Source: Varroa destructor (taxonomy: Eukaryota > Arthropoda > Arachnida > Mesostigmata > Varroidae). From it: a stretch of DNA of 64,000 nucleotides. This document shows positions 38,656-49,000 of this stretch, in pieces (the stretch's first letter is position 1; each line of letters opens with the position of its first letter). A model generated the notes under the pieces. That model saw only the letters and a list, made by a program, of their open reading frames with translations, did not search any database and was not told the origin of the DNA. Location: contig NW_019211458.1 of the NCBI RefSeq assembly GCF_002443255.2, positions 24,870,757 through 24,934,756 of the forward strand, written 5' to 3'. Both the position numbers and the translations under genes were made by a program.

Positions 38656-40038
38656 ATGGCGACTGGACAGATACTTGGCTTGTTTATGCTTGCGTGCATC
38701 TCGACCGCAGCGCGGGTCCACGACGTTGCAGTGCCAAACCTCCTTCTTGACATTTACCATACGGGCATGGTGGCCAAATGTAAGCTTGGCAAAGTTGCTG
38801 CATCAATGCCAACCAGCTTCAAAGCAGGTATGAAGAAATATCATTTGACAAAGAGCAGTTACGTGTTTCTCTTTGGTATTGTATGGACGTCCGATCTCTG
38901 CTATGCATCAGATCAAACGGAAAACCTGAAATGGTCCGTTATAAGAGAAAATATATTTGCGATCTACTGCTCATTATTGTCGAACATAGATAAACGCAGA
39001 TAAATGAGAATTTTTTTTTGTTTCAATTTTTTTTCCAGAGAAAGGAAATTACCTGAAACTTACTTACAACGTAAGTGCTTACGCTCCTCACAGTGCTGCT
39101 CACCTCGTGTTTCAACTTGACTCATCAAGTATAAATGCGATTCCCTGCAAATCGTTTAAGGCGAGCTTGAACGGATCGTCAATTACTCTACACAATCGCT
39201 TGGTAAATACGTCACTTGTAGCGAAACTCGACCATGCTGAGTTACATCGAAGTGCCGAGATTCGCCTCGATACTGAACAACTTTCTCGATGTGGCGTGCA
39301 AGTCAACGAGATTTTCTTGCTATCTAACGTAAATGAGACCTGCACAGTCTGGGCCCAACTCATGTCGCCCACTGGGGGGCGTTTTAGTCGCTCAATTGAC
39401 GCAGCAAAGGAAAAAGCCACTGATCAAGATCCCCCTCCGTCGACTAAACTGCCAAAATTTGCCTCGGTCCTCTCCAGGGTAATTACGTGGCCTTTGGCAA
39501 AACAGGCCATTCGTAGAGACACGCGGGTCAGAAACCGATGTGAGCGCAAGGACTTTATCGTCAGTTTTGACGAACTCAGCTCTTCGCCAAATTATGTAAC
39601 AATCCCTGATACATTTAATATGGGAATGTGCAAGGGCATGTGTACGACTATCCAATGCAAGAATAACAATGCCTTCTTGCGTGGTCTGATCAATGACATT
39701 TTTAAGGACGACAAAGCAGCGCCTAAAGAGGTACGGCTATGGTTTTTCTGACTGAAACATCTCTTTTTCATATAAAAGTTAGCGAGACAGGCATTCTACT
39801 AGAAACATGCATTTTTCTGCCAGCTAATTAATTTAAGGACAGCCGGATCGTTTGATTTAGCTGAATTATACATAGAATGTGTGCTTCATTATTCTGTCAT
39901 TTACAGCTTCCCGAGCCCCCAGCTTGTCGTCCTACGAAATATGAAAACCTGCAAGTGATTGTCTCTCTGGGGGATAGGTCTGGTTTCGAAGTTCGTGTCT
40001 TGAAGGATATGGTTGTGGCAGAATGCGGCTGCGTGTGA
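38656..40038 (+). CDS. divergent TGF-beta/BMP-type secreted ligand
   Basis: A secreted cystine-knot growth factor precursor of 331 aa. Three exons join in frame: 38656-38827, 39039-39730 and 39907-40038. Residues 1-19 form a signal peptide (ATGQILGLFMLACIS). The pro-region to about residue 215 has several N-glycosylation sites (NVS, NGS, NTS, NET). A basic cluster at 216-224 (RRDTRVRNR) offers RxxR convertase sites. The knot follows: C225, C255-x-G-x-C259, C295 and C328-G-C330, ending one residue after the last Cys as usual. The segment CERKDFIVSFDEL lines up with the BMP pattern C-R-x-x-x-x-x-V-S-F. Unusual: the paired tryptophans of finger 1 are absent, the inter-chain Cys before C295 is Ala (PPACRPT in place of a CC pair), and an extra Cys lies at 264. 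The ligand therefore probably forms non-covalent dimers or monomers. The family is clear; the orthology group (BMP, activin, maverick or a lineage-specific branch) is not. Confidence 0.9.
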
Positions 40039-40823
40039 GCCCCTATGCAGCGGTCAATGTTCGCGTCAGCAGTCGTCGCACCGGAACAAATCAAGCTCGT
40101 TTTCAGCATTCGAGAGAATTCTTGTGGAATTCCGTCAACCTATTTTAGACTACAAAAGGCAGTAATGCTTTATCAGTATATGCTCTGCATAATAATGTTA
40201 AACATAGTTATGCCATAGGTAACTTGTAGCATATGAACTGTTGATTAAATTTTTTGCTATATAGTTTAGCTGTGTAATTGGCAGTCGACGCAATATACGT
40301 ATAGCGTAAAAAGAAGATATACGATAGAGCATATGGGCAGCGCCGATTGATGTAACGTTACGTAGGCGGGCCAGAGCACGAACTGAGAATGCGTTCTGAC
40401 GTATGGAGTTCAAGATGAAAATCGGACATGTGGTTCTCAGAAATTCCATCAAGCAATAGGCGGCCATATGTCACACAAAACGAATTCAACTGAATCTATA
40501 AATACATAGAATAAGATAGGCTACGTTAACTTGAAATTATGATGACTTCTTGAATTCCGTACGTTACACGAAGGAATCTTTGTATTGTACAAAGTATCGG
40601 ATCACTCGTGTTGTCCATATGGAAAACAACGCAGTGATTTTGTCTCTTTGTATTAGACTACATTCGTTACTACTATATTTATTGATGCTAGTATTTACTT
40701 GCTATAATTTATTATCGCTTATATTTATTCATTTTATAAAATAATATAAGTTTATGACTTATTTAACTTCGCCTGTAGAAAATTGGCATAACATCTGTAA
40801 TGTACTATGTACAGTAGAGCACC

Positions 40824-40829
40824 AATAAA
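40824..40829 (+). terminator. candidate poly(A) signal of the TGF-beta-type gene
   Basis: AATAAA about 790 bases past the stop codon, followed by T-rich sequence. The intervening plus strand is a plausible 3' UTR with no competing gene. Confidence 0.4.
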
Positions 40830-42840
40830 ATATACGAGTTTTTACATTTAGATTTCGATTTCTCTTTCATACATGTTAAAATTCCAATCAGTATGACAAA
40901 CAAATTCTGCTGGCTAGAACCAGATTAGGTTGTATTGGAAAATGGCTTATTATGCATTGAATTTCTGAGAAATATCTGTAAAAAAAAGGATAAAGCCAGT
41001 GACTTTGTATTTATTGGATTAGACTTATTCATCAGATGCATACACACAAGAGTTGTGTAATACTTACCAACAATATGGCAGATACCATAGTTATAATGAA
41101 AAATACGCAAACGGAAGGCACCATTATTAGGGCTTTTTGTGATAACCAAACATATTAAGTAACTCAAATTCAAGTATGCTTGACAATGATTAGAACTGCT
41201 TAAGGTATAGGGGGTCGTATTTTGAAAGACTAGAAGTCCTAAACAGCGGGGCCTGTGTACACTTCCCGTGTTCACAAACACCACAGCCTTCGGTAGTACA
41301 TTGAGGCATAGTCATAAAATAGGTATTACTACTGCGTCTTTGCTTATACTATCCTGTGAAACCGAGTAATCTAGATCGTTTGGCTACGTTCTGATGTCTA
41401 CTAGAAGAGTCTGATGAACTACTAACTGAATTGAATGATCACCTCTATAGTAAACTTCGAGACGGATTTCGAGTGATACATTGCCTTTATGTCCAACCTA
41501 ATGAAACCATTGATGATTTGTTTTATACAAACGACAGCACGCGCGCTTGTGGTAATTCTATTTGCGGACATTTGATCTAAACAGCTGACTACAGATCAAC
41601 GTTCAGATCGAGCATTTCAGCTACTCGACGGGGTGAATCAAAGCTTCTACTACGTACTTTAAAATACCCGATAATGAGCAGAATTAGATATGAAGGTGAG
41701 TTTATCTGAGCTTTATTGGTGAGTTTGAAAAGTTTGATACGCCTTTTATCGGTAGTATATGTTTGTGGTCATAGCGTAGGGACATAATATTAGGGTAACG
41801 ACAAATATTTGGCTATAAATGAGTATTCATATAATTTTTTCTTCAAAAAGGCAAAAAAACTAACGCACACTTGCAGTTCGGTATCTACCGACATAAAAAC
41901 CCAACGGAAAATTCGCACCCTCAATAAAGGATCTGTTGACACGAATTATTCCTCTTAGTTCCTAATTGTTTTTAATATGGTAGAGGGATTGTTGACGTTA
42001 GAATTTTTTCAAATTTTTTCATTGCTGTAGATACGATTTTCATCTGCCGCAGCTTTCATTAGAATCTGCTTAATTTCCTAGATTACTACTCGTTAGGATG
42101 ACTTTTGTTTCCGCTACCTTTACCTAGGGTTAGCTACTTATCACGATCGACTTCATTAAAAGCATTAGTTCAGTAAGCTAGTCATGTGACGCAAGGACTC
42201 TTGCTGACGCTTATCGTTGCGGTTGTGTCTGTTATTCAAAAACACGACCCTTTCTACTTCTACTAAGATACCAATTTTGTTTATCGATACGCTAGTTAAT
42301 CAAACGAGATTTATAGTGATTTGTATCGCAGTCGCTACCATTGTTCTAATTAATCGGCCTAGATAAGGAACCAACACTGTTAATAGCTTGTTCTGGCGTG
42401 AACGTTTTGCACCCGATACGTCAAATCCGTACGGCGTTCCTTGTAAGTGTCTTATAAAGCCAACCCCCTAACAACACCGATTTCTGACAGCTTCCAAAAT
42501 GAATATATCTTATGGCTTGTACTATGGTAATTTTAAATGGTCGAATTCTCCGCTGATATGTTGAGGATTATACTGCTACCTACTCATTCAACGAGTGATT
42601 TCATTAGACACTTGTCTTACAGGCCCAATATAGGCTAGTTGCTTTTTTACATATCTGCGTATGCTTTATGTTCATCGTGCAATGCCAAGCAAACGATAGC
42701 ATAGGCATCGGTAGCTGGTCGAACACAAGTAGCACGTTTAAAAAGCGAACGTTTATTTTATGTCGTCTGTCTAATAAACATTCGTCCGGTTCACTCTCAG
42801 AATATGATTTTTGCTTGATAGATTCTTTTTGATCAGTTAT
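40830..42840. other. 2-kb stretch without a supported gene
   Basis: AT-rich sequence with only short, unrecognised ORFs on both strands. I see no microsatellite or strong inverted repeat. It separates the ligand gene from the promoter region of the elongase gene. Confidence 0.5.
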
Positions 42841-43470
42841 TTTCTCTTTCATCAGCTAGTTCCCATTGCTCCGTTCCAAAGCAGCAGAATGGTCCACCAC
42901 TTTTCGAAATCACTTTGTGTATGATGGACGGAGTGTGCGTGAATCTGATCTTCATCGCATAGCCACCCGGTGCGAAGAGGTGTCTTTGATCGGGCGTTGA
43001 TATCCGCGCCGCTACCGTCTCCAGGCTGCCTACTCTAAATGCTCGTACCCTCCCTTTCTGATTTGTCGACATTGGCGCGAGGACTTTTCTGCTGCACCGA
43101 CTAGGAAAGGGTAAGTGAGCATAACACAAGCCGGGCCTGCCGTCGGCTACGACGGACAGGACAAGAAACTGGGCGAAACAACGCTCGCGTGTGGATACCC
43201 CATTCCCCAGTATGATCTAATACGCTCAGTTGACTGTGATTGTGAGCTGTGATTATTTTCAAACTAAACAAGACAGAACTGTACCGGACGCCTGTACCAA
43301 CATGATAAAAGCGATATGAAGGACAATAGGTACGCAAATAGCCGTCTCCACCGAACTCACCTCAGCAGTTCAGTTCAGTTCAACGGAATTTGCGATAGAT
43401 GCTGAGGCAGCAGTAACAATCGCCGCAGCACGGGCACCCAGAGTAGAGCCACCGTGCAGGATCGGGAGCC
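42841..43470 (+). promoter_or_regulatory. promoter and probable spliced 5' UTR of the elongase gene
   Basis: A GC-richer block. A strong donor (AAAGG before GTAAGT at 43111) and an acceptor (CCGTGCAG, exon resuming at 43460) could remove a 349-base intron and place a non-coding exon ending at 43110 ahead of the ATG. Joining these gives no new in-frame ATG before a stop, so the protein start is unchanged. Alternatively, initiation may occur at the tandem initiator-like CAGTTCAGTTCAGTTC at about 43368-43383. Both may be used. Confidence 0.45.
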
Positions 43471-44241
43471 ATGCTCCTACGGGATCCCCGAACTGAGGGC
43501 TGGCCCTTGGTAGGAGACCCGCTCGGCGTTACCCTACTGTTAGCTGGCTACGTTTTAATCGTTACCGTGGTCGGGCCTCGCTGGATGGAGCATCGAAAAG
43601 CATACGATATTCGATACTGGATAGCGGCCGCAAACGCGAGTCAAGTTCTACTCAACATGGTTTTCGCTTTTTGCTTCCTTCGAATGACCTACTTAGGCGG
43701 CGGTTACAACCTTTGGTGCCAGGGTGTCTCCAGAGACTTATCCGACGATAAACGCCAACTAGCTTCACTTAGCTGGTACTATTTGCTCGTCCGGATTGCC
43801 GATTTCCTCGATACTCTGTTTTTTGTGCTGCGTAAAAAATTTGGCCATGTGAGTTTTTTGCACGTCGTACATCACGTACTCGTCGTGTTCAACGGCTGGT
43901 ACGGACTGACGTACGGCTTTGACGGACAGGCGATGTTCTGCATTTGCATCAACAGCTGCGTGCACGTTCTCATGTACAGTTATTATTTGCTGTCGCTGTT
44001 TCATTTTCGATGGCTGCCCCGAGTGAAGCCGTACCTGACGATTGTGCAAATTGGACAGTTCTGCGCGATATCAATCCACTCGTTGGCGCCATTGTTTGTC
44101 GAATGTGGCTACCCGCTTCAACATAGCCTGCTTATCCTGACAGAATCACTGTTCTTTCTAGTCCTATTCCTCAATTTCTATCGACGGGCGTATCGAAGCA
44201 AGCGGCAAAACCAGCATAAGCTGAAAAAGCAAGATGATTAG
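43471..44241 (+). CDS. very-long-chain fatty acid elongase (ELOVL family)
   Basis: A 3-ketoacyl-CoA synthase of the ER membrane that adds two-carbon units from malonyl-CoA to long-chain acyl-CoAs. The protein is 256 aa in one exon, slightly shorter than the usual 270-310 because the N terminus begins almost directly at the DPRTEGWPL motif. An in-frame TAG at 43444-43446 in the unspliced sequence supports the ATG at 43471. Hallmarks: DTLFFVLRKK at 114-123, the catalytic histidine box HVVHH at 131-135, NSCVHVLMYSYY at 161-172, and T190-x2-Q193-x2-Q196. About seven hydrophobic membrane segments are visible. The Glu of the usual KxxExxDT motif is Asp111. A lysine-rich tail ends the protein, as in ER residents. 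Which ELOVL subgroup it belongs to, and so its substrate, cannot be settled by eye; the histidine box without a preceding Gln suggests the saturated/monounsaturated group. Confidence 0.95.
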   Translation: MLLRDPRTEGWPLVGDPLGVTLLLAGYVLIVTVVGPRWMEHRKAYDIRYWIAAANASQVLLNMVFAFCFLRMTYLGGGYNLWCQGVSRDLSDDKRQLASLSWYYLLVRIADFLDTLFFVLRKKFGHVSFLHVVHHVLVVFNGWYGLTYGFDGQAMFCICINSCVHVLMYSYYLLSLFHFRWLPRVKPYLTIVQIGQFCAISIHSLAPLFVECGYPLQHSLLILTESLFFLVLFLNFYRRAYRSKRQNQHKLKKQDD

Positions 44242-44597
44242 GACGACGTGGAGAACTCACCAGTCGGGAGAAAGAAAACAACAAGAACAACTCAATACTA
44301 GCACTAGTGGTCATGGTCATTATCAATCCATTAAATGAACAAGCCAAATAATAACGAAACTAATACCTTTGCGTATCATCAGTCATTCTGCCACAACAGC
44401 AGCGTCTCTGTGGCAACTGAAGAATGAGAGTATACAGTCATACACATGAGCATGTATATACACAAAACAGGAATCGGGTCATGAGGTACGTACCGCTCGA
44501 CAAAGCGACCACAAGGCAATTGAAAAATCGATAGGACGATTTCTTTTCCCTTGTAAACAGAAAGTTCCCACGGAAAGTGTCCCAGTTCTCACCCACT

Positions 44598-44618
44598 GAC
44601 CGACCGACCGACCGACCA
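44598..44618. repeat. GACC tetranucleotide repeat
   Basis: About five GACC units within the probable 3' UTR of the elongase gene. Confidence 0.85.
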
Positions 44619-45313
44619 CCTAGGTTGCGCGAACACGAGCTAGTTGACGGATAAAAAACGGAAGAGCACCGAGAGACAAACCAGAGAGCCGCAAGGTTAG
44701 CGAACGTTTAAAGGATTAACATATCACTCAGCCAAGACAAAAGATGTGAGACAGGAAGCCAATACGATGGTGATAAGAGAAGAAAAAGTTGCATTACGTT
44801 GGAAAAGTGCCTCAGGCCAGCATTGATCGGTGAACGGATTTTTCACGCACACGTTGTGCAACTATGGCTTGAGTGAATTCACGTTTAGAGCTTGTACGAA
44901 CTCTAACATCAAGCAAGTGTACAAGTAGTAACGATATTTGTATTATTTGTAGTTGTACGAGGTAAGTCGTGGAAACTAGATGTAACATTGTGAGCGAGAA
45001 TATGCACGACTATGTTGAGGATGGTCTGAAGCCTTGTATAACGTTTCCCTGTGCTTCGCTGTGTGCAGTCGTTTTAGGCAGGGACAAATCTTGGCGAAAT
45101 CTTCTGAATGAGTATGCCCTCAACCGCTGTGAAGATATTGTACGTAAAGTATATTTATAGTTGTTTTTGTACTTAAACCTACTAAATGATACATACAATC
45201 AGTAATCTAGTGTATGTTTATGTGCTACATACAAACATTTGCTTTTGTTTTTAGTTGTTTTTAGAAAAAGTACTTGTGTGATCTAGTCATCATAGCATAA
45301 GCTTTGCCTGTGG

Positions 45314-45341
45314 CGGGGGGAGAAGGTGGGAGGGGGGGGGG
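45314..45341 (+). repeat. G-rich tract
   Basis: Three closely spaced G runs, of 6, 3 and 10 residues, broken by AGAA-like linkers and preceded by a short GG. It lies in the probable 3' UTR of the elongase gene. The runs could support G-quadruplex formation in DNA or RNA. Confidence 0.8.
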
Positions 45342-45618
45342 TATCATATATTAGTCTAGGTCATTCCTAGACTCTCGCCAATTGCCGTCAGTTTGAAACG
45401 TTAGCAATAAACAAACTGAGAAAAGCTATCAGTGACAGATGAACCTCAACTGTTTAAGTATTAGCTACGATAACTATCACGGATCGATGATAGGGGAGCA
45501 ATAGCGAGCATGTTCGTAAGCATGTACACAATCTGTAGCAAAGTTGTTAGAGTAGTTTCCTAGCTACGAGATGCATCCTAAACTGATCTCTGATTACTCA
45601 GGCTCAAAGATGGAGATT

Positions 45619-45621
<3 letters not shown>

Positions 45622-45661
<40 letters not shown>
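45622..45661. repeat. TA dinucleotide microsatellite
   Basis: An uninterrupted run of about twenty TA units. Confidence 0.95.
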
Positions 45662-45665
<4 letters not shown>

Positions 45666-46016
45666 GGAGCCCTCAGGAACTTTCACTTATCGTTTGGAAC
45701 GACAATGATTCAAGTGCTAGTGCTCATATACGACGCAAAGTGTAAAGCCCATAAAATCCCAGTTTCACGGTGGAGAAAACGTTGGGTTTTATTTGAATGG
45801 CAATTTTTTTTTCTCATACGATATTTAGGTTACCTTTCTATAACAAAATCAACAATGTAATTCGTGTTATCAATTGCCGATAGCCCTTTTCGTGGCTTTT
45901 GATTTCTTGTGTATGTGTTTTATCCATGGAAGAGTTTGAGAAACGACTATAACGAAGTTCGAGTGAGGACGTATAGCGCCAAAGCTAGATAACGAGAAGA
46001 ACATTTACCCTGTGTA

Positions 46017-46022
46017 AATAAA
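46017..46022 (+). terminator. candidate distal poly(A) signal of the elongase gene
   Basis: AATAAA followed within 20 bases by a TGTGTTTTT stretch, a fitting downstream element. It would give a 3' UTR of about 1.8 kb. Confidence 0.45.
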
Positions 46023-46040
46023 ATATATGTGTGTTTTTAA

Positions 46041-49000
46041 GTCATAGGACTGTGGTTTGCACTCGTTGACATTTGTGTCTGGATAACGGTATGGGAAGGA
46101 AGTAGGTAGATCTTTCCGCTACTTTTATGAGGACAACTATGTTTTATTTCAATATAAAATGTCGGTGTATGGAAAGCGTTCAAATACGAGTGATCTATTC
46201 CTGCACAAAAAAAGGCCTTAAAGAACACTATACTATTTCAGTGAGAATAATTCCATTGCTTCATATTTCGATTGGAACCGCCTTTGGCAGTGTCGAACAA
46301 AATTTCCCATTCTAGATCGTCAATAGTTAAAGCAGTCTGCTGTTTCGTGCTTCTTATTAACTTTCAAGCAGATAGATTCATGGCCAGTGATTAAGTTTCC
46401 TATAGTTAAGAATATGAAATCTCAAACTGACCAACAAGAAGTTCCGTGGAAAGCTGCAATATCCTAACGATTTTCAGAGTAACGTCAATAATTCAATTGC
46501 ATTTGTGCGTTGGGTAATTACCTTCAACGAAAAAAATTTCTTCTGCACGAAAAGTCCATAGAGCAAAACCATCGTCGCAGTGACCCGAACGCACTTCCGC
46601 TTCTGTGAAAATATACAGAAGATAGCCTACAAACAATGGAGAAAAATAATCTGTTATATGAAAATGGCACATCAACTTCTGTAGAAATCCAATGATATCA
46701 TTCCAATATTGAAATGGGAACTCCGTCCGAGCATCCTGCTGATCGAAATCGACTACTGCTAGGTAGCTACCGCAGGAAGGCGGCAGAAGCTAGTGATATA
46801 TAATGCACTACGGTTTTTAGACATTTTTAAAATATTGAAATCATACAAAATGAATTATTCTGTATTTTGCGTTGCCTATATCCGGGAGTATATAAACTTA
46901 AGCTTCTAGTAATTGCTAGCAATAAGAAAGACTTAAAAAATATTCTACCTTTCTATCACCTCAATATTCGTTCAGAGGTGGCAGAGTAATATTATAATAT
47001 AGATTAAAATTTTAAAAAAAAAAACCCTCTCGTTAGCAATATTGTCGTCATTGCAAGCACGTACGTTAAATCCAAATAGGTTTTATGCTAAAAAGTCTAA
47101 ATGGGTCTTTTTTCCAACTGTTTTGAAAACGAATTAATTATTCGGTCAGTTTTTTTGATGCTAGCTCTGAGGACATTGCAACATTCCCTGTTTGGACCTC
47201 TCGAGTTCGATATAATAGACCCAAAATCATATTCCTAATTTTTTTCGCACTGTAGCATTGCGTGAAATGGCAGTTCCGTAAAACACTTCCGAGAATTTTA
47301 CGAACGCATATTCGTATATTTTTGTAGATAAGCTTCCTTGGCTTTTCGAGAGGTGTAAAATTTGTTTGGAACTTTGAACATTAAACTTGGTTTTACCTCG
47401 ACAGGATGCAATATTCCCGATAGGGTAACGGATCAAAGCTAGCATTGTGATTAGTCAACTGTAAGAGGAACGCAGGGTAATTGATTCAATGTAATAAAGC
47501 AACTGCTAGGAAGTTATAGGACGAGCAAATCATCGTCGTGAAGTACATAAATTAGAATGATTCAGCAGTAAAGGTAAGTTACTACAATAACTATTCGAAC
47601 ACGTTCAAATTATTGGCGCACTGTAATAACAATGCATCAACGCAGAAAAGTAAACGAATGGCCGTAAGTTGGGTCAAAGGCGCTTTTCATTGACAGCCGT
47701 ATTATCAATATATATATATATAGTAGTAATATCAAAAATAGAAGTTGCTTCACTAAAACAGACTAATGAGGCTCAATTGCACGAAAGCGAAACAAATTCA
47801 AATATCATAATATAGATCATTGCAACGTGTAACAACTACACTGATTTATTTACTTAAAAACTGAGTCGGTCCTAATTGGCCTAAAGTTCATCGAAAATGA
47901 TAGTAGAATTATATTATCCCGATATTTATATTAATCACAGTTAAACACATGAAGTACTTTGAACAATCGAAGTTGAAATGGGCACCAGGTTTATGAAGCT
48001 AATCCGCCTTTCATCATACAAACTTTGTTATCGAAGTGTTCGGTAATATCACACGCAATCAAATTTTATAAATAAGGCTTTTTGTAGCATCTACTACATG
48101 AACTGCGTTTACGTAACTAGATAAATCATTTGGGTACACCCCCTTTTGCACGAATGTTTTTGGTGTTATCAGTTCACAGAAATTAACTCGTTCCATGAAA
48201 GTAATAGCGGCCCGCTGTTTCATCTTCGGAAATAAACAGGAGTTCAGTGTGTTGCGATCTCGTCACAAAACATACAAGAACATTCTTTACACAAAAAAAA
48301 AAGCTTCTACTGCGTACTAAACGATCAAACGAAAATTCAATGATGCCAGCTTCAATTAAATGTAAATTCTACATCTCCTATATAACCTCTGATTAAATGA
48401 TGTGCTTATTAAAGAGAATTATCATTTTATCAGACATTTGTCGATCTAGTTGACAAGCATGTTCGTCATGCTTCATGCAAGATCCTTCTCACTGTACGGT
48501 AAGCATAGTCCTAGCAAATGATCCGTCACACTTGTTCAGCAAAAGGTATATCGAACCAATAGGGTTCAGCCATGGCGATTCTGCGATATGAAGCAATGCA
48601 TCAGAGAAACCCTCATCAGCCACGGGAAACCTTATCTTCATCATTTACAGGTAAATTATAGGAAAGTCAGCAAACCACAGTGAGAATTACAAAGCGAATG
48701 ATGAAAGATGTAAGGGATAATAATAAACGGTCGACTCGCGGGGTGTCAGTGTGTCGTCTGCTACGGTAGAACGAGGACAAAGCCCTTTAACATGAAGCTG
48801 CAGAAGTCTGGGTCTCTGCAATAAGTTACTCATTACAGTTAAACTAAGGTTGTTTGTTGTAATCAGTTGATCAGTCTGTGTGGTTACAGAAACACTTCGT
48901 TCTCTTGTATTAGTCGGTCGTAGCCGCAGTTTTCGAGGAGAACCTATGAATCACATAAATCAATAGTAAAACAAACGCGCAGCAGTACGTCAGTTCTCGT

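Larger units (their letters stand above)
44242..46040 (+). other. probable 3' UTR of the elongase gene
   Basis: The plus strand is A/G-rich and T-poor for about 1 kb after the stop. It contains a GACC repeat (44598-44618), a poly-G tract (45314-45341) and a TA microsatellite (45622-45661). An AATAAA signal at 46017-46022 is the best distal end; earlier cleavage before the microsatellites is equally possible. Confidence 0.45.

Noticed and set aside
41638..41660. near-identical 19-base match to 48301-48320 (AAGCTTCTACT...CGTACT)
   Set aside because: Flanks share nothing further; too short to call a dispersed repeat.
46493..46800. about 100-codon stop-free minus-strand stretch with internal splice-like sites
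   Set aside because: Attractive at first as two exons (TTT before GTAGGC, TTTTCACAG), but the unspliced frame is equally open, no family motif appears and no upstream exon fits in phase.
48572..48650. possible first coding exon with good Kozak context and donor
   Set aside because: Only 26 codons, no continuing exon found; chance occurrence is likely.
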